A DNA stretch of 18,700 bases, taken from SZUA-430 sp046153995. GTDB taxonomy: Bacteria > Pseudomonadota > Alphaproteobacteria > Micropepsales > Micropepsaceae. Positions within the stretch are counted from its first letter, which is position 1; every line of letters begins with the position of its first letter. A model generated the notes under the pieces. It was not told where the DNA came from. It was given only the letters and a program-made list of their open reading frames with translations, and searched no databases. Shown here in pieces: positions 1-6,482 of the stretch. The stretch lies in the NCBI GenBank assembly GCA_046153995.1, contig JBJXEH010000254.1:1-18700 (forward strand). Reading direction: 5' to 3'. The position numbers and the translations under genes were made by a program.

Positions 1-124
1 CTCCTCAAGTTGGTGCGTAATGAACGACACGGCGCGCGCATCCTGACAAGACAGCCAGCCGGAACGAGTCACGCTCGTGTCACGCACTCCTTGTTAGTGA
101 AGCGCTGCAACGTTTGGATCGGCG

Positions 125-634
125 ATGCTCGCGTTCAATCGAGCCTTCATAGAATTCGGCGCACATGTCCGCGGGCTTGAGCGTACCGACGATGTGCTGC
201 GCCTGTTGTGGCGCGATTGGACGAACACCAGCGAGGGCGGTGGCGGCTGGTGGGAGTTCGGCGCCGAAGTCCTCACCCGCACACGGATCAGCACGGTCAA
301 CCTGAAAGGTGATGAGGCGGCGCCGGTTCACGCCGTCGATCTGCTCTTCCGGCACGACTATGGCATCGACGTGGTGCTGCGCCGCGAGGATGCCGAACCC
401 GTCTACGGCGGTTGGATCATGGCCAGCAGCGTCAAGCCGTCGGGCCGGATCGTGCATGGCCACCATGCGCTCGTCGCCGAGGGCGATGGATTGGAAGTCG
501 CCTACACGTTCGATCCGTCGCCCGGCATCCAAGTCTTCCGCCCCGAGAACCGCGCGTTCGACCTCATGAGTCTGCGCCGTATTTGCCCGCCGGTCAGGCC
601 GAAGTCGGCCTCGTCCGCGAAGCGGAGACGTTAA
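125..634 (+). CDS. Hypothetical protein, 169 aa, no family recognised
   Basis: I do not recognise this protein. The reading frame has strongly GC-biased third positions, as expected of real genes in this DNA, and an in-frame stop at 98-100 leaves 125 as the first possible ATG. The ribosome site before it is weak (GGATCGGCG at 116-124). No signal peptide or membrane segment is visible. The sequence is rich in Trp and acidic residues in the first half (WWEF at residues 42-45) and ends in a basic tail of Lys, Ser and Arg. It lies 160 nt upstream of the SARP-like regulator on the same strand, so it could be co-transcribed with the YcaO/TfuA cluster, but nothing in the protein ties it to that job. 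The opposite strand is also open here (80-688), but its translation looks like a shadow. Confidence 0.6.
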   Translation: MLAFNRAFIEFGAHVRGLERTDDVLRLLWRDWTNTSEGGGGWWEFGAEVLTRTRISTVNLKGDEAAPVHAVDLLFRHDYGIDVVLRREDAEPVYGGWIMASSVKPSGRIVHGHHALVAEGDGLEVAYTFDPSPGIQVFRPENRAFDLMSLRRICPPVRPKSASSAKRRR

Positions 635-794
635 GATGAGTGCGAATGCGTTTCGCCTGGAGTCCTGGGGACGCCTCAAACCACCCACGCGGGTGCGCAG
701 TGAAGCGTCGCCGCATCACCGGCGGACTCGCTATGCTGCTCGCCTTGACTTGATCTCGTTCCGGCCGCTGGATGGCTGCGGCGAGAGAGACTCT

Positions 795-2723
795 ATGAGT
801 GCGGCAAGCACCATCCGCGTAACCATACTTGGGCACCCTGTAGTTCACGAGGGGACGGCTCGCGTGTTCCCCGAGAAGGCCTATCAGCTCATCGCGATTC
901 TCTGTCGCGCGCCGGGCTACCGCGTGGCGCGCCGCCGCGTGGCCTCGCTGCTGTGGGACGCGGCAGGCGACGCCGCAGCGGCGGCAAACCTGCGCCAACT
1001 TCTCGCGCGCGTTCGTAAGGCGTTACCGCACGCGGACGAGTTGGTCATCAGTGAAGGCCAAAACCTCCTTCTCGGACCCCGCCGCCGCGAAATCGATCTG
1101 TGCGTCTATCAAGAGACGCCGGCCTCGGCGCCGCAAAGCGAACGAAGCGCGGCGCTTCGCCTGTTCGGCGGCGATCTCCTGGCGTCGGTGGGGGAGGCGA
1201 CGGCCGCCTTCCAAGAATGGCTCGCCCTGGAGCGTGCGGCGCTGCGCCAAGACTACTTCTGCCGTGCCGAGCAGGAGCTTACCGACTTGACGAAGTTCGG
1301 TCGCGCGCAGGCTGGCGCGCTGAACGACCTCGCAGCCCGCATGCTGGCGCTCGATCCGGAGCGCGAGGCGACCTATCGCGCGCTGATCGCTGCCTTCGGC
1401 CGCAACGGCATGCTCGAGGAATCCGCACGTCATCTGACCGCTCTGCGAGAGCTTTTGGCTCGCGATCATGGCGCAGCGCCAGCCGCGGAAACGTTGGCGG
1501 TCGTGCGCCGCGTCTTCTCCGTACGCCAAGCGGGCAGCCTTGCCTCCGCGCCGCAACCGGCAAAGGCGTGGCAGCCGCGCGTCGCGTTTCTGGCACCGGA
1601 ATGGCCCCGCGGCGCGGTCAACAGCCGTCTGATGAAGGCCTTCATCGAAGACGTCGCGAACGAGCTCTCGCGCTACCGCAGTTTCGTCGTGCTCGCGCCG
1701 CACAGCTCGTTTCAGGCCGATCACGAAACCGGCCATTTGGCCGACAATACGACGCTGCGCGCCGACTATACGATCAGCGGGTTCGTGAAGCCGGATCGCA
1801 CCGCGGGCACCCTCGCGTTGCGCATGCTGGATTGCGAATCCTCCGAAATCGTATGGGCCGGCCAGTTCAAGATCGGCGTACAGGAACTGCTGAACTCGTT
1901 CGACGCGCTTGTCGTGCGCGTTGCTTCAAGCCTTGCAGCCGGCGTCGAGAAAGAGGCACTGGCACGCCGCCGCCAAGTCTCCGGCGGCGGCGCTTATGTG
2001 CGCTATCTCGAGGGCATGCAGTGGCTCGAAAACTGCGACCTGCCCCGCCTGCGCAAGGCGCGCAAGTCGTTCAAGCAATCGCTGTCGGGCGACGCGAAGA
2101 TGGCCTCGGCCGCCGCACGCATCGCCCAGACGCTGTATCTGGAGTGGATTCAGCTCGGCGGCGAGGACCCCCATTTGCTCGTCGAAGCGCGCGACAAAGC
2201 TCAGCATGCGATCGACATCGACCCGAACGATCCCATCGGTCACTGGATGGACGGGACTGTCGCGCTCTATCAACGCGACTTCGAAAACTGCGAAGCGAAG
2301 TTCGCCGAGACCGAGACGCTGTGCCCGAACTCGCCTGACTTTCTGGTGCAATACGCCGACGCGCTCTCGCACTTGGGAAACACCGATACCGGTTGGACCA
2401 AGTTCGAACGCGCGATCGACCTCAACCCGGCGCCGCCCGATCATTACTGGTGGGCAGGCGCCAGCATCGCGTTCCATCGCCGCGACTACCGCAAGACGAT
2501 CGAACTATGCGAGCGCTTGCGCAACGACGAAGCGGTGCTCGGAATGATGTGCGCCAGCTTCGCCTATCTGGGCGACATGACGACGGCCAAAACCTACGCC
2601 AAACGCATCGGCGAAAACTACCCGAACGGGTTGTCCCTGGCGATGAGCCGCACCGTACCGGACCGGGACGACGCACACCGTCAACACAGCATTGAAGGGC
2701 TCCGGCTCGCCGGAGTGACATAA
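795..2723 (+). CDS. SARP/BTAD-type transcriptional regulator with TolB-like and TPR regions
   Basis: Likely regulator of the adjoining peptide-modification genes. Residues 7-95 resemble the winged-helix N-terminus of SARP/AfsR-type regulators. Residues 105-245 form the bacterial transcriptional activator domain, with the typical stretch LALDPEREATYRALIAAFG near 184-202. Residues 260-375 resemble the TolB-N-like region seen in class III adenylate-cyclase-type regulators (YTISGFVKP, then IVWAGQF). Residues 400-620 are TPR-like helical pairs, and the C-terminus EGLRLAG matches the usual end of such proteins. No cyclase catalytic domain is present. I start at ATG 795, preceded by GAGAGA at 784-789; this gives 642 aa beginning directly before the winged helix. 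The frame stays open back to ATG 636, but those 53 residues look non-coding. It is followed after 15 nt by the candidate substrate gene, so it is probably the first gene of the operon. Confidence 0.85.
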   Translation: MSAASTIRVTILGHPVVHEGTARVFPEKAYQLIAILCRAPGYRVARRRVASLLWDAAGDAAAAANLRQLLARVRKALPHADELVISEGQNLLLGPRRREIDLCVYQETPASAPQSERSAALRLFGGDLLASVGEATAAFQEWLALERAALRQDYFCRAEQELTDLTKFGRAQAGALNDLAARMLALDPEREATYRALIAAFGRNGMLEESARHLTALRELLARDHGAAPAAETLAVVRRVFSVRQAGSLASAPQPAKAWQPRVAFLAPEWPRGAVNSRLMKAFIEDVANELSRYRSFVVLAPHSSFQADHETGHLADNTTLRADYTISGFVKPDRTAGTLALRMLDCESSEIVWAGQFKIGVQELLNSFDALVVRVASSLAAGVEKEALARRRQVSGGGAYVRYLEGMQWLENCDLPRLRKARKSFKQSLSGDAKMASAAARIAQTLYLEWIQLGGEDPHLLVEARDKAQHAIDIDPNDPIGHWMDGTVALYQRDFENCEAKFAETETLCPNSPDFLVQYADALSHLGNTDTGWTKFERAIDLNPAPPDHYWWAGASIAFHRRDYRKTIELCERLRNDEAVLGMMCASFAYLGDMTTAKTYAKRIGENYPNGLSLAMSRTVPDRDDAHRQHSIEGLRLAGVT

Positions 2724-2738
2724 AAAGGAGAGAGAAAA
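2724..2738 (+). promoter_or_regulatory. Strong Shine-Dalgarno site for the candidate substrate gene
   Basis: The 15 nt between the regulator stop and the next gene read AAAAAGGAGAGAGAAAA-like, with a clear AGGAGAGAG core. This is the strongest ribosome site in the left cluster. It sets the GTG at 2739 as the start and suggests that the small protein is made in larger amounts than the enzymes, as expected for a substrate relative to its modifying enzymes. Confidence 0.7.
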
Positions 2739-3155
2739 GTGACGAAAAGACTATACGTGATCGGTGACAAACAAACGGGCGTAGCGTTCGTGACGCTGGA
2801 TCCACTGCGCGCTTCGCTGGTCAGCTTGGACGAGATCAAGCGCTACGCGACGGATAAAGGAAAGACGCCGGACGCCGTATTCGGCGACATCGCAAAGGCG
2901 ATCCAAGGGTTCATCCTGAAATACGACAACAATTCCGTTCCAAGCGCCGTCGCACCGGTGCCGGAAGCGATCGGCGCGCTGATTGCCGGCGGTTCGACGA
3001 TCTCGGACGCGGAATTCTGCTTCGTCGCCGATATCAAGGAAATGCCGGTCAAGTCGTTCCGTAATCCGTTCGACCCGATCGAGCCTACGATCAATCACAT
3101 GAGCGACGGCACGCCGGGCTTCGACGCGAAGGCGTTCCCGACGCCGCTGGACTAG
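2739..3155 (+). CDS. 138-aa protein of unknown family; candidate substrate (precursor) of the YcaO/TfuA system
   Basis: I recognise no family. It begins with GTG behind a strong ribosome site and ends 7 nt before the YcaO gene. The N-terminal part (residues 3-65) looks folded, with short strand-like stretches followed by a helix-rich region (DAVFGDIAKAIQGFILKY at 45-62). Residues 65-90 are Ala/Pro/Gly-rich. The tail from about residue 98 is proline- and acid-rich and probably unstructured. The protein has four arginines (4, 24, 35, 108), one cysteine (94), and only one arginine (108) in the tail, in the context SFRNPF; glycines 124 and 127 lie close to the C-terminus. No signal peptide is visible. 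Its place directly before YcaO and TfuA genes is where RiPP-type substrates are normally encoded, but at 138 residues it is long. It could instead be an accessory or partner protein. Confidence 0.7.
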   Translation: MTKRLYVIGDKQTGVAFVTLDPLRASLVSLDEIKRYATDKGKTPDAVFGDIAKAIQGFILKYDNNSVPSAVAPVPEAIGALIAGGSTISDAEFCFVADIKEMPVKSFRNPFDPIEPTINHMSDGTPGFDAKAFPTPLD

Positions 3156-3162
3156 GCAGCGC

Positions 3163-4371
3163 GTGTCTCCCGATCTCAAGACGCGCGCGCACGCGGACGC
3201 GGCAAGCATCGGCGGGCAAGACGCCGCACGGCTGCTTGCCGCGCTGCGGCCGCACCTGCCGTCATTCGGTGTCACGAGGGTGGGTGACCTGACCGGCCTC
3301 GACGTGATCGGGATTCCCGTGGCCTTCGCCGCGCGGCCGAACGCGCGCTCGCTATCGGTGACGCAAGGCAAATCGCTCGATCCCGGCGAAGCGGCGTTGG
3401 GCGCCGTAATGGAGGCGCTTGAGCAAGCCTTCGCCGAACGGACCGAGGACCTGATCGAAATCACCGGCACATCGGCCGCGCTGAAAGCGGCGGGAAAGAC
3501 CGTCGCGAACCTGCGCCGGATCGCCCGCGCACTCCGGATCCCGGCCGCAGACGAACCGGTTAGCTGGACGCGCGCCCATTCGTTGATCACGGGCGATGAA
3601 GTCTATCTTCCGGTCGATCTCGTGGGGCTCGACCTGCGCGCGAACGCAGCATCCAGTCCCGTCGCGACACAGGTGAGTTCGTTGGGGCTAGGCGCCCACG
3701 CGACATGGGTGCGCGCAGCGACGCACGCGCTCATGGAAGTGCTGGAGCACAACGCGACCGCGGCCCTCGACATCTTCGGCCTGATGCCGGGCTTGGCGCG
3801 GCCGCTCAGCTACCGCCGGGGAACCGATCCCGCCCTCGACGCGATCACAGCAAAAATCGAGGTAGCCGACCTTGATTACCAACTCTACGACCTATCCCCG
3901 CCGCAAGGACTGCCGGTGATTGCCGCCGCAATCGGCGAACCTCGCGCGGTCAGTTTCGCCGGCTACGCCTGCCGCTTCGCGCCGGAACATGCAGCCGAAG
4001 CGGCGCTTCTTGAAGCGGTGCAATCGCGGCTCACAATGATCGCCGGCGCGCGCGACGACTTGAAGCCTGCCGACTATGCGGATTTCGCCTCGTGTTCAAA
4101 CCAAGGCAACGCCACACGCGCGCTCGACGATCTGCCGCGCGGCCACGCGCACCTTCGCGACGCCCCGCCAGCGGAACAACTGCGCGCGGCCGTCATAGCC
4201 GCACGCCGGATCGGCGCCGAAGATGTCTACGTGGCCCATGTCGGCGGAATCCCCGGATTGATGGCCGTCGTGCGCGTGATCACGACAGGCCTTGAGGCCA
4301 GCGGCTTCAACGGAACCGCTCTCTTGGGCCGGCGTACGCTCGACGCGTTGCTTGGCCAAGCGGAGCGTTGA
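3163..4371 (+). CDS. YcaO-family ATP-dependent enzyme (TfuA-associated)
   Basis: YcaO enzymes use ATP to activate a peptide backbone amide, allowing heterocycle, amidine or, with TfuA, thioamide formation. The 402-aa sequence shows the family's ATP-binding pattern: SVTQGKS with MEALEQ at 65-88, the GLGAHATWVRAATHALMEVLEH-type helix at 175-196 (E192, E195), and EAVQSRLTMIAG at 284-295. The C-terminus (GQAER) lacks the Pro-rich ending of azoline-forming YcaO proteins, which fits the non-azoline group. The start is GTG at 3163, with no good ribosome site; translational coupling to the preceding gene 7 nt upstream is likely. It is 3 nt from tfuA, and that pairing predicts thioamidation. Family assignment is firm; the reaction is inferred from TfuA pairing, and the substrate is unknown. 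Confidence 0.9.
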   Translation: MSPDLKTRAHADAASIGGQDAARLLAALRPHLPSFGVTRVGDLTGLDVIGIPVAFAARPNARSLSVTQGKSLDPGEAALGAVMEALEQAFAERTEDLIEITGTSAALKAAGKTVANLRRIARALRIPAADEPVSWTRAHSLITGDEVYLPVDLVGLDLRANAASSPVATQVSSLGLGAHATWVRAATHALMEVLEHNATAALDIFGLMPGLARPLSYRRGTDPALDAITAKIEVADLDYQLYDLSPPQGLPVIAAAIGEPRAVSFAGYACRFAPEHAAEAALLEAVQSRLTMIAGARDDLKPADYADFASCSNQGNATRALDDLPRGHAHLRDAPPAEQLRAAVIAARRIGAEDVYVAHVGGIPGLMAVVRVITTGLEASGFNGTALLGRRTLDALLGQAER

Positions 4372-4374
4372 CCT

Positions 4375-5064
4375 ATGCGCGTGGTGTTCGCAGGCCCCAG
4401 CATCTACGGCCTTGAGTTCGATCGCACGGGACTGACTCTGCACCCGCCCGCCGCCTGCGGCGATGTGTTGAAGGCAGTTCTCAATGGCGCGAAAGCCGTC
4501 GGCCTGATTGACGGCGTCTTCGCGAACGAACCGTCGGTCTGGCACAAAGAGATTCTGCACATACTTAGCCGCAGCGTGCCGGTGCTCGGCGCCGCGAGCA
4601 TGGGTGCCCTGCGCGCCGCCGAATGCGACAGCTTCGGCATGGTGGGCATCGGACACATCTATGCGGATTACCGCGACGGTGTCCGCACCGCCGACTCCGA
4701 CGTAGCACTGCTGCACGCCCCGGCCGAGATGGCCTTTCGCCCGCTCACCGTCGCGCTTGTCGACGTCGAGGCGACGCTGGAGGCCGCACTGGCGAAGCGC
4801 GCGCTATTACCGGTCCAAGCTGACAATCTCGCACGCCGCGCCCGCGAACTGCACTTCACCAAACGCACATGGAGTGCACTCGCCGCTGCCGCGAACATCG
4901 ACCCCGGCGTGCTGCAAAGCTGCCAGGTCGAACGCAAGCGGCAAGACGCGCTCGCGTTGATCGAGGCGATGCACCGCCTCGACCTGCGCGAACCGCAAAG
5001 CGCCCCCGCCTGGACGCTGAACCGCACGAAGTACCTCGCCCTGCTCGAAAGACGCGTGCGATGA
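4375..5064 (+). CDS. tfuA: TfuA-like protein, partner of YcaO in thioamide formation
   Basis: TfuA-like proteins work with YcaO to deliver sulfur for peptide-backbone thioamides; known examples are McrA thioglycine in methanogens and thioamidated peptides in actinobacteria, and the name comes from trifolitoxin in Rhizobium. The 229-aa sequence carries the family core: AGPSIYG at 6-12, HPPAACGDVLKAV at 23-35, LIDGVF at 44-49, and a continuous conserved block at 53-102 including HKEIL, the GAASMGALRAAE motif and GMVGIGHIY. The remaining C-terminal part is helical and variable, as usual. ATG 4375 follows GGAG at 4362-4365 with suitable spacing. The stop overlaps the next start in ATGA at 5061, so translation of the deiminase is coupled to it. 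Confidence 0.92.
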   Translation: MRVVFAGPSIYGLEFDRTGLTLHPPAACGDVLKAVLNGAKAVGLIDGVFANEPSVWHKEILHILSRSVPVLGAASMGALRAAECDSFGMVGIGHIYADYRDGVRTADSDVALLHAPAEMAFRPLTVALVDVEATLEAALAKRALLPVQADNLARRARELHFTKRTWSALAAAANIDPGVLQSCQVERKRQDALALIEAMHRLDLREPQSAPAWTLNRTKYLALLERRVR

Positions 5065-6236
5065 GCACGGACTTCGAACTGCTCTCGGACGCCGGCGGCG
5101 CGATCCGCCAAGTCGCGATCCGCCTGCGCGGCGAGTGGATGACCGAGCCCGTCGAGCGCCTCGCTTACGAGAGTCTTTTGACCTCGCTGCGCAACACCGA
5201 TGTCGTGATTGTGACGGCACAATCCACGCGCGACCAGTTGACCGAATGGCTTTCCACGCTAAACGTCCCGCGGCACCGGATCATCGATGTCCCCGATGAT
5301 CAGTTCGACGACTCGCACGCCTGGCCCCGCGATACGTTGCTCAGCGCCAAAGCCAAAGGGAACGGCGCACCCGTCCACGTTCACCCGATCGTCTCGCGCA
5401 TGGGCGAACTCGGAAGCTGGCTCACCACGGGTCTGAGTGCGACAAAGCGCGTGGCCCCCGTCAGCCTGGACGGCGGCGACTCGCTGGTCGTCGACAAGAC
5501 CCGTTGGCTGGTTGGCGCAGGCGCGGTCGCAGCGACGATGAAGCAGGGCGGCGGCCCACGCCGGTCTTGGGACGACGCAGTGACGGACATAGAAACAGCG
5601 ATCGGCCGGAAACCGATCGTGGCAGGCTTTCGCTACGAGGACGTCGAAGAGCCTTTGCGCGCGATGCGCCTTCGCATGCGCGGCGCGAACGCTGCGCACG
5701 CACCTCAGAACGCCGGCACCGCCGGGCGTTTCATGTCGCGTTTCTTTGGGGACGCGAAGGCCGCCCGCCGCTTGTTCGACGAACTCGCGGCCGAGAAGCT
5801 GCACACCGACTGGCTGCACCTCGACATGGTGGCCTCGCTAACGGGCACTGAGCGCGACGGCAAGCCGCTGATCCTGGTGGCCGATACGATGGCGCCGGAG
5901 TGTCCGCCGGACCCGGAGGCCGAAGGTCGAAACCTCTTCCTCTGCGCACTTGAGCTCGAGCTCGGCCGCCAGGGTTTCAGCATTAAGCGCATCCCGGCCC
6001 CCTGTGTAGGCGCATTCGTGCTGCCCTATACGAACACGATCCTGCAAACTAACCCGAACGAAGTCTGGCTACCCGCCTTCACGGCACCGGGGCACGATCA
6101 TCGCCAAACGGACGCGGCAAACGCCAGGATATGGACCGATCTGGGCTTTGCCGTACATCAGCTGAACGGCTGGCGCGCGTTCTTGGAGTCGGAGGGCAGC
6201 ATCCGTTGCGCGACACTTGCGCTTCAGCGCAACTAA
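5061..6236 (+). CDS. Guanidine-modifying enzyme of the arginine/agmatine/peptidyl-arginine deiminase fold
   Basis: A 391-aa protein with the residue set of the pentein (amidinotransferase-like) hydrolases, which attack a guanidinium through a cysteine. Visible motifs are WPRD at 88-91, DGGD at 137-140, HLD at 253-255 and the C-terminal IRCAT with Cys383 as nucleophile. All expected catalytic positions are kept, so activity is likely. Known relatives convert free arginine, agmatine or peptidyl-arginine to the citrulline or carbamoyl form; which applies here cannot be read from sequence. The ATG overlaps the tfuA stop by 4 nt, placing it in the same operon and suggesting that it acts on the same substrate, for example Arg108 of the 138-aa protein. 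There is no signal peptide, unlike secreted bacterial peptidyl-arginine deiminases. A housekeeping agmatine deiminase is an alternative, but the operon position argues against it. Confidence 0.8.
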   Translation: MSTDFELLSDAGGAIRQVAIRLRGEWMTEPVERLAYESLLTSLRNTDVVIVTAQSTRDQLTEWLSTLNVPRHRIIDVPDDQFDDSHAWPRDTLLSAKAKGNGAPVHVHPIVSRMGELGSWLTTGLSATKRVAPVSLDGGDSLVVDKTRWLVGAGAVAATMKQGGGPRRSWDDAVTDIETAIGRKPIVAGFRYEDVEEPLRAMRLRMRGANAAHAPQNAGTAGRFMSRFFGDAKAARRLFDELAAEKLHTDWLHLDMVASLTGTERDGKPLILVADTMAPECPPDPEAEGRNLFLCALELELGRQGFSIKRIPAPCVGAFVLPYTNTILQTNPNEVWLPAFTAPGHDHRQTDAANARIWTDLGFAVHQLNGWRAFLESEGSIRCATLALQRN

Positions 6237-6260
6237 ATCGCTACACTAGACGGGAAATTT

Positions 6261-6337
6261 TGGTCGGAGAGAGAGGATTTGAACCTCCGGCCCCTGCCTC
6301 CCGAAAGCAGTGCTCTACCAGGCTGAGCTACTCTCCG
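6261..6337 (-). tRNA. tRNA-Pro (CGG)
   Basis: On the minus strand the 77 nt fold into a complete cloverleaf: acceptor CGGAGAG with CTCTCCG, D stem GCTC/GAGC with loop AGCCTGGTA, anticodon stem CTGCT/GGCAG with loop TTCGGGA (anticodon CGG at 6301-6303), a 5-nt variable region, T stem GGAGG/CCTCT with loop TTCAAAT, discriminator A and an encoded CCA at 6261-6263. The sequence resembles proteobacterial tRNA-Pro(CGG). Its 3' end faces the YcaO/TfuA cluster, 24 nt from the deiminase stop. Confidence 0.95.
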
Positions 6338-6381
6338 ATCCGTCACGCGCGGGGGTGAAAGGCCGTTTGTCGCAGCCCAAG

Positions 6382-6399
6382 GCCCCTTGCGGAAGGGGC
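6382..6399. other. Perfect 7-bp hairpin with GCGG loop, function unknown
   Basis: GCCCCTT and AAGGGGC are complementary around GCGG. No T-run follows on either strand, so it is not a standard intrinsic terminator. It lies upstream of the tRNA-Pro gene on the minus strand and upstream of the beta-propeller gene on the plus strand, in an otherwise empty stretch (6338-6482). Confidence 0.4.
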
Positions 6400-6482
6400 G
6401 GATGTATACAGGCTGGTCAGGGGTGGGGCAAGACGGCAAGATACGCCTCAAGAACACCTTAATAACGTGGGGGCGGATCGCC

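Noticed and set aside
64..85. GTCACGC direct repeats (68-74, 79-85) and the ACGAG/CTCGT pair as an operator
   Set aside because: Short, and such matches are expected by chance in GC-rich DNA; no gene context supports a function.
80..688. Long minus-strand open frame (202 codons) over the first gene
   Set aside because: Its composition is that of an antisense shadow in GC-rich DNA, while the plus-strand frame has the expected codon-position bias.
682..695. CACCC-ACGC-GGGTG hairpin in the regulator leader as an operator
   Set aside because: Only five-base arms and not clearly placed relative to any promoter; too weak to call.
636..794. N-terminal extension of the SARP-like regulator from ATG 636
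   Set aside because: The 53 added residues resemble no regulator N-terminus, and ATG 795 has a ribosome site directly before the winged helix; not fully excluded.
1100..2338. 412-codon plus-strand frame inside the regulator gene
   Set aside because: Arg-rich shadow in another frame of a gene with clear domains.
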